Origin: Rotaria sp. Silwood1
Lineage: Eukaryota; Rotifera; Eurotatoria; Philodinida; Philodinidae
Length of the DNA stretch: 64,000 nucleotides
Reading direction: 5' to 3'
NCBI GenBank assembly: GCA_905250075.1
Contig: CAJNOP010000094.1
Span: forward strand, 201,373-265,372
Made by a program: the position numbers and the translations under genes. This document shows positions 13,556 to 24,400 of this stretch, in pieces (positions within the stretch are counted from its first letter, which is position 1; each line of letters begins with the position of its first letter). The notes under the pieces are model-generated. The model was not told where the DNA came from, did not search any database, and was given only the letters and a program-made list of their open reading frames with translations.

Positions 13556-16244
13556 ATGGTTCGAATTGCTGTATTGGGTTGTGGGACTATGGGTCTAAAA
13601 ATTGCAGGTTTTGATTTAATATTGATATTTTTTTCGTTCTCGTTTCTTACCCTTGATTATTTTTCGTAGGCAATTTTGCCTATTTTGGTCATATTGCAAA
13701 GATTTTCGATAGTGATCTGAAACAACTGGATACAGCATGTGAGCGTATTCATTACGATGAAGATCAATTATATCGTGATGGTTTGATTGAAGTACCAAAA
13801 TTTTTAGTGAGTTACAAATATATAATACATAAATATTAATTTATTTTTATAATTAATCAGGGTCAAATATTATGTTTAAATCGACTTGAAGATGCTGTTA
13901 AAGATGTTGAATTTATTTTCGAATGTATTATCGAAAATTTAGAACTTAAACAAGCATTACTTGAAAGTAAGAATGTAATTTCGATTATATTAAGATACAA
14001 TGAAGAATATATTCTATTATCTTTATAATAAAAAAAAAAGAATGCGAGATAGAAGTTCTTGAAAGGGTCACTATGTTTGCTTGACTTATAAACTTCATTG
14101 TTTTTGAATCAGAATTAGGTCAAAAAAAAACAGAATATTGTTATACTTTACCTGTAGACTTTGACTTCTGTGTTAAACTATCGTCAGCAAAAAATAGTTT
14201 AGATAACATGTGTTCTTTCTTTAGGTGAAACCATTCTAGAAAGAAAGAGAAACAAAGAAAAATATTCAAAATTTTGTCAAATCTATCTGTCATACAAAAA
14301 AGAACGTTGTCCAAGAGAAAAAAACAATGAGTTCGAAGGGTATGCTTCTAAACGATTCTTGTCCTAATTTGTATCTTTTGTCTCAGAAAAAGAAAAAAAA
14401 ATGGGTCAAAAAAGAAGATGCTCTAGATTTTTTTTTTCGGTTCGGTTATGAATTGATTTGAAAAACAAAGAATTAACATCATATAAAGATGCAATCATCA
14501 GATTTATATTATCAAGATATTAATCATTATTCAGCTTTGTCTTTTAAATTGGCATGCGAAGTTTTTTTTTTCTTATCACTTTTGTTTCTTCGATTTTTTG
14601 TAAAAAAACATTGTCGAATAATAATTATTTTTTTCTTGTCGAAAATAACCGATAGCGTCGTCTGTAGACTTTGTTTTCGAAATTTTTTTCACTTGAATAT
14701 ATAGACGATTTTTTTTTAGCGCTCATTATTTTAAATCCTTAAAAAGCTCATGTACAACTTAAAAAATATGCATCTGCTTTTGATAAAATCATAAAATTTT
14801 GCAATAAAAAAAAAATCTGTTTCTTAATTAGACTGATACTTCTTTAATTAGTATTGAAATATTTCAGTTCATTCAACCTTTTGTTTTCCGAAAAAAAAAA
14901 ATTTAAATGAATGTTAACTCGTAACGGTTACATTAACCGATATATTTTTAAATATTCTATTTTAATACAAAAAAAATAATTGTCAATCTTAATCATATAC
15001 ACTCGACAGGTTTCAATGTCTGTGTCTATTCTTTTATTTCTAAAAAAATTAAATTTTTGTTTTTCAACAACATACAATCGATAATTTTTGATAATCTATC
15101 AATCCATCATATAATTTGATTTATAATTATTTCTTTTCGACGAAAACAAACAGACAATTTAAAAAATAAAAGTTTTCAATAATTAGAATTGTTTGAAAAA
15201 AAGACATTGTTCTATTGGATAATCTTTGGAAATAAAAAACTGTAGAAATGAAGAACTATTTTTTACAAGAAACTTTTCATTTTATAATGTGTCTTTATTA
15301 AGTTATCGAAAAAAAAAATGAAATTAATAAGAACCTTTTACAACACTTGTAAAATTTGCCATTATTTTTTTTAATATTGCAGAAGCTGCTCAATTTGCTT
15401 CGCCTAATGTAATCATATGCTCAAATACAATGCGTTTAGATTTAGACAAAATGTCAGAAAATTTACCTCATAAAGAAGTATCGTAATACAAATTAAAATT
15501 ATGTATAATCTTTAATATTTGTTATGTTTTCTTTCATCTAGAACTTTCTCGGTGCACGTTTTCTTTTTCCAGTTTATTATGTGCCTGAAGTGGAGCTTAA
15601 TCCAACGAAATCAACAAGTACACAAACCATAGCTGCCTGTAATATATTAAATTGATTGATATCGTTTTTTTTAGATTTCATTTTATTGTTTTTTTTTTTT
15701 AGTACGAAAATTACTCGAACGCATGGACAAGGTTCTTTATTTTCGTTCATCACCAGATCCATTAATACTCGACGAAGAACAACGAGAAATTAGACGAAAA
15801 GGTTTTTTTTTTTAGACAAAAAAAAAATCAATGATTAAAATTAATTCATATTATTCTTTAGCTCGTATTGAATCATTAAAAAAGAGTAGTGGAATAATGG
15901 TAGTGCGTGGTCGAACATTACCAGGTTTAACATCATCAAATCGATTTGATCATGGTAGTAATCGTAATGATTTGCGTAAATAACTAATTAAACTTTTGCT
16001 TTTTTTTTTGATTATTTTTTTTCAATTAAATTTAGTAGAAAGTGGAAATAATAGTGGTAATAATTCAGTAGCAAACGAAAATGTTGATTGTTCAATTTGT
16101 ATGGATCGACCACGGAATTCTGTTATACGTTCATGTAATCATTTTGTAACTTGTTATGAATGTGCACGTTTATTATATAATCGAAAAGATCCATGTCCAG
16201 TTTGTCGAAAACGTATTGATGATGTTATTCGTGTTTATACGTGA
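13556..16244 (+). CDS. 3-hydroxyacyl-CoA dehydrogenase-like NAD-binding domain fused to a C-terminal RING finger
   Basis: Exons are 13556-13607, 13670-13806, 13861-13966, 15383-15477, 15542-15638, 15703-15801, 15862-15975 and 16036-16244, giving 302 aa. Residues 1-180 read as the Rossmann half of 3-hydroxyacyl-CoA dehydrogenase: GCGTMG at 8-13, an acidic residue ending strand 2 (FDSD, 30-33), ECIIENLELK, SNT at 112-114, and GARFLFPV at 134-141. In active enzymes the last motif carries the catalytic His and an Asn (HFFNP); here these are Arg136 and Phe139, though the partner Glu148 is kept. The normal C-terminal dimerisation/substrate domain is absent. Instead residues 252-290 form a C3HC4 RING (CSIC, SCNH, TCYEC, CPVC). 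I infer a catalytically dead, possibly NAD-binding, ubiquitin E3 ligase. The phase-preserving intron at 15976-16035 makes the fusion one reading frame; without splicing the frame would stop at 15980. Confidence 0.85.
13967..15382 (+). other. Intron of the dehydrogenase-RING gene, 1.4 kb
   Basis: AT-rich intron within the NAD-binding domain, bounded by GTAAGA and attgcag with the phase kept. An open frame at 14489-14704 translates to a hydrophobic low-complexity peptide with no supporting context. I see no mobile element ends. Confidence 0.6.
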
Positions 16245-16963
16245 AATTAATTAACCTTATTTTTTTAATAATTTCAAAAAATATATTTTTTGTATTGTAT
16301 TGTATTATATGTGTCAGATTTTTTTGTTTTTTTAAGATCAATGTATTATTTAAAACTCTCAAAAAAAAAAAGAAAAAATTGAATATTTATTGTAAAAAAC
16401 ATTCTTATTGTAACATTTATTATGGCATATAATCCACTTTGAAAAAATTATCCATTCGTTTCGTTTGTATAAATTTTATTTTAGAACAAATGCTTTATCA
16501 TTGTGTTATTATGATACCAATGATCAAAGCAATAAAAACACTATTTTAGGTGAGTTATGGTCTTTTAATTTCGTTCTATACAAACACATTTTATATTAAT
16601 ATCGTATGATAATCATACAATATTGCGTATGTGTAGTATTTTTGTCAAGACATATGTTATTTTTCTCACACTGAGTAGGCGAGAAATCTATTAAAAACTT
16701 ACTTAGAAGATTAACTTTAAGCTAAAAGAGAAATTGTTGTTAAAAAAATATAATCTCTATGATAAATATGTGACATTGAAATAGTTTGAAATTAATCAAA
16801 TAACTATAAACATATGATAAAATGTCGTTTGACGGTTCTTAAAAGTCCAAGAACTAAAATTGAAAAGAATGACCTAGATTTCTCAATAAAACTAGAATAT
16901 TCTTTCATCATCACCAAGTACGCTCCCATGTTTTATCGTTATCTATGTTTTTCGTTGCGATCC
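16245..16963. other. Intergenic region
   Basis: About 0.7 kb of AT-rich sequence after the RING stop codon. No gene is supported. The 3' part merges into the promoter of the next gene. Confidence 0.4.
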
Positions 16964-16970
16964 TATAAAA
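16964..16970 (+). promoter_or_regulatory. TATA box of the phosphotransferase/cytidylyltransferase gene
   Basis: TATAAAA followed by GG lies 90 bp before the ATG at 17054. A start of transcription about 25-30 bp downstream would fall in the segment ttaagcagttagtacag, leaving a 5'UTR of about 60 nt. It is the most convincing core promoter in the window. It is predicted from sequence only. Confidence 0.55.
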
Positions 16971-17053
16971 GGAGGTCCATTTAAGCAGTTAGTACAGAAT
17001 CATTTCTTTACAAATTTCTACAGTTTTAACATTTTCATTAACAAACAAAAAGG

Positions 17054-19122
17054 ATGTCCTTACAGATTACTAAAAATAAACATTTTGGTATGTATTATTT
17101 TTTTAATTTATTTTTAAGAATTGTTTTTTATAATTTAATTTCTTCTAGACTTTGATGATCTATTATCATTAGTTCAACTTCTGGTGACTCCTCTGACAGT
17201 GATCAGTCATGCTATCGAATATGTTATGTTTCAAATGGTAAGTGTAAATAATTTTATGTTTATATGAATTTATTCATGCTCTTCGGATTATAATGAATAG
17301 GTCCTTTGGTACGATTTATATATCTATACACCACTTCAAATTCATCTTTCACCATACATGGCTCGTATTCCACGTTTTATTCGAATTGGTGATAAAACTG
17401 TAACTGTATTTAATGCTAATATTGTTACTTATTCACGAACACTTCTTATCATTCCAATAGCTTGGTGTCTAAAGTAAATATTTATTTGAATTTTTTTTCC
17501 AATTTCATCAATAAAAATCTTTTCTATAGATATAATTATCCAATTTTGGCATGTTTATTAGTACTTATTCATGATTTTCTTGATCATGTTGATGGTATTG
17601 TTGCAAAAGTACAAAAACGTCTATATGGTGAAAATATCGATGATCCTGTATTGGGTGGTTTTATGGATGCATTTTGTGATAAAATTGTTAATGTTTTTTG
17701 TCTATGGACTATTATACAAGAAACACATTTTGCACAAACATCAATATTTCTTTCAATTGTCTTTGTTCTTGTATGTTATACAATAATTGGTCTTGAAACA
17801 GCTATTGGTGTTGTTCGTGTACAAGATTATTTTTATGCTAGTCTTAATAAAAATAAGTAAGTTATTATATTTAAATAAATAATTATAAATTTATAAAAAA
17901 TTATATTTTAGAACATCTAGTCAAAATTCAACAGCTGCTGCAATGACAGGAAAATTAAAAGAAAAACTTGAATCAATGGGTTTAGCATTTTTATGTTTAT
18001 CAACAGGTTATCTTTCGCCATTTAATCATTGGTGTAAGTTGAAAAATTTTTTATTTTCTTCATTAAAATAATTTTTAATTCTTTTTTTTTTGTCTTTTAG
18101 CTGGTATAACTGGTATGATATGTTTTTCATTAACAATTCGATTAGCTTATGCATCATTAATGCAAAAATTTCAAGCACGAGAAACGATTACTGAAACTAA
18201 GAAAACCATAATTGATGATTCAACATCAGAAACTATTTCATCATCAGTACCATCTGTTAATAAAACAATTGGAATAATTAATGTATATAATTCATCAACT
18301 GATACAAAATCTCGTAAACGAGCAATGACACTTGATACTTTATTACGAGAAGTAAATTTCTTTAACATAGATTAATATTTTTTAATTATGAAAAAATTTT
18401 TCTCTTTTTTTTTTTAGAATGAAAAACAAAAACGTTTAAATACTCAATCAAGTCATTCATCATCAAATGCTGGAAGTACATCAAGTATAACCAATGGAGG
18501 TGTATCACCTAATCTTCCAAAAGGTACATTAAATCCATTGGTTAATCATATTAATAACATTGAAGAAGAAGAAAGTGATCGTTGTAGTTCAACATCTTCA
18601 TCTGAAGATCAACAAGATTATTCCTATGCTATTCAACGTAGTTCATCATTACCAGCAATGTGGATTGATGGACGAGCTGATAAAGTTTATACTATTGGTT
18701 GTTTTGATCTATTTCATGAAGGTCATCGTTTACTTCTTCAACGTATGAAACAATTTGGTCGAGAAGTTATTGTTGGTGTACATGATAGTAGAAGTATTCA
18801 AAAATTAAAAAATCGTGTACCTATTGATGGAACAGAAACACGTATGCTTAATGTTAAACGTTATGCTGATGAAGTTTATTGTGTTGCTGGTACAGATCCA
18901 TCAAATTTTGTTAAATGTATTGTACATTTACGTGAAAATGAAACAGCACTTTATGTACGTGGTGATGACATGGCAGATTTTCCATCAAGACATGTTGTTG
19001 AAGAATTAATGCCTGTTAAATTTTTACCTTATACAAATGGTGTATCAAGTACAAAATTACGACAAGAATTATTTTCACATGTTAAATCAGATGATATGGA
19101 ACATTTAGAAAAAATCAATTGA
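17054..19122 (+). CDS. Membrane CDP-alcohol phosphotransferase fused to cytidylyltransferase
   Basis: Exons are 17054-17087, 17149-17237, 17301-17473, 17530-17856, 17912-18033, 18101-18351 and 18418-19122, giving 566 aa. The N-terminal half is hydrophobic with several membrane segments and carries a CDP-alcohol phosphatidyltransferase signature: DHVDGIVAK at 117-125 and GGFMDAFCD at 141-149. All four Asp are kept, the usual AR is AK, and the gap between the two half-motifs is longer than the usual 8-9 residues. After a Ser-rich linker, residues 420-550 form a cytidylyltransferase with GCFDLFHEGH (HxGH at 432-435), RGDD (513-516) and SSTKLR (542-547). Known separate enzymes of these types make CDP-alcohols from CTP and then transfer the phospho-alcohol to a lipid. 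I infer that one protein does both steps at the ER or Golgi membrane. The substrate (choline, ethanolamine, inositol or other) cannot be told from sequence. Confidence 0.85.
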
Positions 19123-19175
19123 TAATCAAAACAAAAAGAAATGACTATTTCCTAACGTGAATCTCAATTTTGTGC

Positions 19176-19181
19176 AATAAA
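19176..19181 (+). terminator. Poly(A) signal
   Basis: A canonical AATAAA lies 54 bp after the stop codon of the phosphotransferase/cytidylyltransferase gene and is followed within 40 bp by T/G-rich sequence (ttttgtttttgtc). This fits a normal animal 3' end. Confidence 0.5.
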
Positions 19182-20457
19182 ATTTTGTTTTTGTCAAGCG
19201 TTTGTTTTTATCAACATATGTTTTTTTTTTTGTTTGTCTTTGTAATAAAATTAGACCCAACATATTTAAATCTTTATTCTTTCAAAATAATTGTATTTTA
19301 CTTTATAATGAAAGATGGAAAAAAGATGCTTCACAAAATAACGACAATTTTTTGTTTCATTTAAAAAAAAAAAAAGATGAAGTCCGTTTATTTTCGCCTA
19401 TCTAACAGTATTTGATGAATAACATACCCGAGACAAAACAAGATTTTTCTAGTTAAAGTCAATGTGACTCATTTGAAAAAGAAAACATCTTATGACTCAT
19501 TCATTTTGACTTGAGATGAAGAATTATTTTCGGTTGGTTAGCATCTTTTTACTACTTGCACAACATTATTCATATCTTTTAAGTATTCTCTAAGATTGAA
19601 GATAAAAGAAAAAAGAATCATACTGGTTAATTGTTTCAAAGAATAGTAGCGAGTGTTGTTGGTTTTTTGTTTTGCATTGAAACTTAATAAATATTAGGAT
19701 TTTTTTTAATCTTATTTTAGATGATTTCCTATTTGATTTTATTTATAATCTAATGGCTGCGTCGAATATATCATAGAAAACATTGTAAATATTTATAATA
19801 TTGTATTTCTGAAAGGTAGTATCGATTAGAACAGTTCTAATAAACTAATGACAAAGTCAATATATTAATCAAGAAATGACAGAATATAGATAATGTTATT
19901 AATAATTATAAACATCATGTTAGCCTATTTGTTTATTAATAGATTGAAGCATAGAATTGTTCGAATATTTGATATAAAAATTTTGTTTTTTTTTTTTTTT
20001 AGTAAATTGAATAGTCAACAAAAATTTACAGTAAAATTTTGTTTTTAAATAAATAAGTGATAGATAATTTGTCTTATAAACATAATCTTATGTTTCAAAA
20101 ACTTATTTATTTTATTCGCTAGTTCTAGTTTTGTTTATTGAGTTACAAAACTTATTATTTCAAGTAAACTACGATTCATAATTTTTTGATGACGAAGATT
20201 TTTGCATATAGTTTCTCAAAGATCACTAAATTAAGGGAATGAAATGATATGTATTAAAGTTCAGTCCGTATATATACGGGTCCCGTAACCAAATGGTTAA
20301 TAACAACAAAAAATATCTGTATTTGTCATTGAGAACACTTGTATAGATTTTTTTTAGTTCTAATGTATTTCGATATTTAAAACAGAATTCATTGAGAATG
20401 AGAAAGAATAAACCCATGTTTTATGAATCATTGATTCTAAAGATAGAACTGGTTCTC
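19182..20457. other. Intergenic region
   Basis: AT-rich, no supported gene. A short palindrome (ccgtatatatacgg at about 20266-20279) sits alone near the right end. The next segment is a foldback element. Confidence 0.4.
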
Positions 20458-20465
20458 ATCAAATC

Positions 20466-21172
20466 TAGAGACGCAACAATTCTTAGAACATAATGTCAAA
20501 AATGACATGTTTTTTTTTTACTAGAAACGTAGTTCCTTGTGGATCATTTTGTATCAGCCATGATCAGTTTCTCTTGCTCTATCTGAGGTTGTAATATAAA
20601 TGCATGAAATACAAAATCTAGGGCGAAAATTCGTATTTTTTTTTAGTGTTTTTTTCCAACCGATTCCAACTATTTTTAAGATCTATGTTTTGCGTTGTAC
20701 AAAATCTAAAAATATTTTCGGAAAAAGCATGCAAAATTAATCACAACTGGTATGCAGAATCGTTAGAAGTCCAGTAGTTCTCAATAATGGAAATACTCTA
20801 ATCCTCGATTAGAAATTCAAGGAATTGGTCCATCCTTAGTTCTAAGAACATATGTTCAATATTGACAATATACTGAATTTCTAGTGAATTTTCATGCAAA
20901 TTGTAATCAGTTTTTGAACTTTATTTCTGAATCTATTCTTAGGTATTGTCTAATGCAAAATATAGATTTCAAAATCATTTGAAATTGGTCAAAAAGAAAA
21001 CTAAAAAATACGAACATTTGGCCAATATTTTGCATATCATACATTTCGGGTACAATTTATGATACTGCAAGAAAAACTTATCATGACTGATATAAATAAC
21101 CTGCAGGGACCAACATTACTAAGGAAAAAATGTCACGTTTGACATTATGTTCTTAGAATTGTTGCATCCCTA
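20466..21172. mobile_element. Non-autonomous foldback DNA transposon (hAT-like ends)
   Basis: The first 42 bases (tagagacgcaacaattctta then gaacataatgtcaaaaatgaca) are repeated inverted at the right end with about five mismatches. The interior is also largely self-complementary. For example, tacaaaatctagggcgaaaa near 20611 pairs loosely with sequence near 21020-21050. The ends fit the YARNG start of hAT elements. The flanks atcaaatc (20458-20465) and accaaacc (21173-21180) agree at 6 of 8 positions, so an aged 8-bp target duplication is possible. There is no open frame for a transposase. Confidence 0.7.
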
Positions 21173-21486
21173 ACCAAACCAGTACACTTATGGAAATATG
21201 ATCATGTGACATGTTTTTTGACCTTTATCTGCAATAATGTGTAGTAGTTCTGTCCTTTTTCTCTGCTATCATACCTATCATTCTCCTATATCATTAGTAT
21301 TCAGTATACTTGTAAAAAGAACGAAGAAAAATACAGAATAAATGCATATATAGAATGACAAGCTGTTGCTGCCTTTTTTTTCCCTCTTTTTTGGATTCAG
21401 TTAATATTTTTCTCATTTATCATGAATATGAATAAACTTTTCATTTACATTTGATAAATATTATTCTAGGATCTCTAAAAAAAATT

Positions 21487-24400
21487 ATGCCTGGTATTCG
21501 TTTATTTGGTCGACGTTTTAATTTTGCTTCGGATGATTTAACAATTTCATCATTAATTGACATTGCTCTTCGGTTACCACTCTTAGTAGCTTTTATTGTC
21601 TTTCGTATAAAAGATGAATCACCAGATTCAACATGTCCAACATCATTTTATAATGGTTATTTTTATCCACTTTTAAGTGTTTATTCAGCTATAACAATTA
21701 CAGCATCATTCATGTTTTTTATTAGTTTACAAGGCACACCTGTAAAAAATACTCGACCACGTCGTCATATGCCATTGTTAATTTATATAAGATTATTTCT
21801 TGTTTTAATCGATATTGGTATTAATATAATGGGTTTAATTATAGCGATTAGAGTATTTCATATGTGTGCAATTATTTTACGTGCAACAATTCTAACAACA
21901 ATCGTTTTAAGTTGGACTGTTGCTATAGCATTATTTATAGTATTAGCATTTTTCATTGATTTAACTGGTGTTGTTACTGCTGAAAAAAAATGGGAAATGC
22001 GAATAAAATTAATTTTTTGTTGTGGAGGAGGTTATGGTAATAAATGAATAAAAAAAAAAAAAAGACAAAGAATTAATTTAGTTTTTGAATGATTATATAT
22101 TTTTTATTTTTAGGTGGACAATCATCAGATATAAAAAATATTGTTAAAACTTTACAATATTTATTTGATGATGAAAGAGTTGATCTTGTACCAAGTGATG
22201 TTGCTGCTGGTCTTGTTCTTTTACAACAAGAAGATACACTTGAAGAACGTTCAATGAATATTACACAAAATGTACCTATAGAGTTACTTAAAGAAGGTCT
22301 CTATTATAATTCTTATGCACAATCCGCTTTTGGATGGTATGAAAACTTCATAACTGTATCAACTTTTTTTTTCATTTCTTTTTTTGAAAGGTTTTCTTTA
22401 GCATATCAATATCGATTAACATTTCTACCACGAATTCTTTTTATAACGCATTTCAGGTAAAAATAATTTGAAAAAAACTTTTCGAAATATTTTAGCTAAA
22501 TAGGAAGAATTCTGCCAGATAAGATGGTCACCCTTCATTTGAAAAGTCATCTAAACCATTTTGTAGAGTAACTCGTGACACATCGAATAATATATTGAAA
22601 GTTGCATTGTCATCAAGGTCTAACGTTTTGAGAAGTCATGTACCGGTTAAGAAATATAATGGCAATTATTGATGATATTACCAAATATTAGGAGTCAACA
22701 TGTCTACAAACCAAATTTATATCAAATTTTATTTTAAGTTACTTCAATAGAGTTTTATCTAGTCTTTAATCGTGCATGTCTAATAATATTCATAATATCT
22801 TTCTTCGTACACAAAATCGTAGCATCTTTCCTACTAGCTGCTGTAATATTTCGCTATTATAATATTTTAGATTGTTCGATAGTGCTCTTAAAAGTAAAAG
22901 CAACCAATTGTGCAGATTTCTCATAAATTATATACCATCAAACTCTATAAGTACACCGATTGGGTTGTTTTCTGAATTCATGTTCATCATAAACAAGTCG
23001 ACAAAGCCATGTGTAAACAGAGCCACGGTTTCGATTCCTGAGGACAGAAAAGTACATGAGTTTTTAATAAATATTTGGGCAGTGAAAAAAAGGTTCTATC
23101 GATCAATAATAATTTCATCATGTCCTATTATTTGACATCTATGAGTCTTTGAACAATGGTAAAAAAGACTTTCACGAGTGGATTAGTACAAATTTTTTTA
23201 AAATTTTACTTTGTGTCTTATAAATTTAGATTGTAAGTAGTCATGTATGATTAATGTACACAGCTGTATTAGATTCAATACATGTGCAGTTTCTGATGAA
23301 AGTTAAAAGTTTTGCATATCTTCGTATCTCTTTCGAAGGTGAAAATTTTTTTTTTTGACATTTTCTGAAAAGTCCATTTATGTTAAATGATAGTACGTGA
23401 TGAATTTATTGTCGATAGATAGAAACTTTTTCATTCAAAAAGTACTAACGCAAAACTCATATATTTTATGTCCGTAGTAATAAAAAATAAAATTGACCTT
23501 TTTTAGATATTGCTTGACCAATTTGATCATGACGCATATAAATTCAGAAGACAATGAATTGATATACTTACAGAACTTGGAAGTACACAGTTTCTGAGAG
23601 AGTTTTATGATTGGTCACCTTTACTTTGAGAACTAGTAGAGAAGAATTTATTACGCAATAATAACCAAAAAGATACTTCTTTGTTATCGTCCCGCCAAAT
23701 TTTTTTAATTTTTGAATATTATCTTATCTTTTACCTTTTTAGCTGATTATCAATTCTGTTATATCCATTATAATATTTTTTTTCTATTTTTATATGTTAC
23801 GGTCTTGTTCTGTTTGAGAATAAAAATTTTTTAAAAATTAAAAAGTTTTGGCGGGACGATAACAAACAAGTACTGCCAAAAATGATAGAAATTAAGAAAA
23901 GTGTTAAGATTTTGGATAGGAAGAAAACTGTTGTAAGTAGTATTAAATGTACCTGATTGAAAATCAGATAAATCTCTATTGAAGTAACTTTACAAAAAAT
24001 TTGATATAAATTGTTTTCGAGACATGTTGAATTCTAATACTTAGTCATATCCCCAGCAAGCGCTATAGTATCACTCAACTGGTACATGGTTTCTCAGAAC
24101 ATTAAAACTCAATGAAAATGCAATTTTTCATATATCCTTCGATGTGCCATGAGTTGCTTTACGAAATCGTATAAATGACTTTTCCAATGAACCGTGTTCA
24201 TCTGATTTCATAGATTCCTTTATTTTATTTAAATAGAACAATTGGCTTTTGTTGTGGTTGTTGTGGTTATTGTTCACCTTGTTGTCGAAATCAAGACAGT
24301 GTAAATGATCCATGCGGAACTCAATATGCTACATTAAGATATTTACTACGTTCACAAAATCCTGTTATATTATATGCTAATTTTCTTGGTGCATTTCATC

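Noticed and set aside
23015-23050. tRNA B-box-like sequence (cacggtttcgattcctga)
   Set aside because: One extra base against the consensus GGTTCGANTCC, no matching A box and no cloverleaf.
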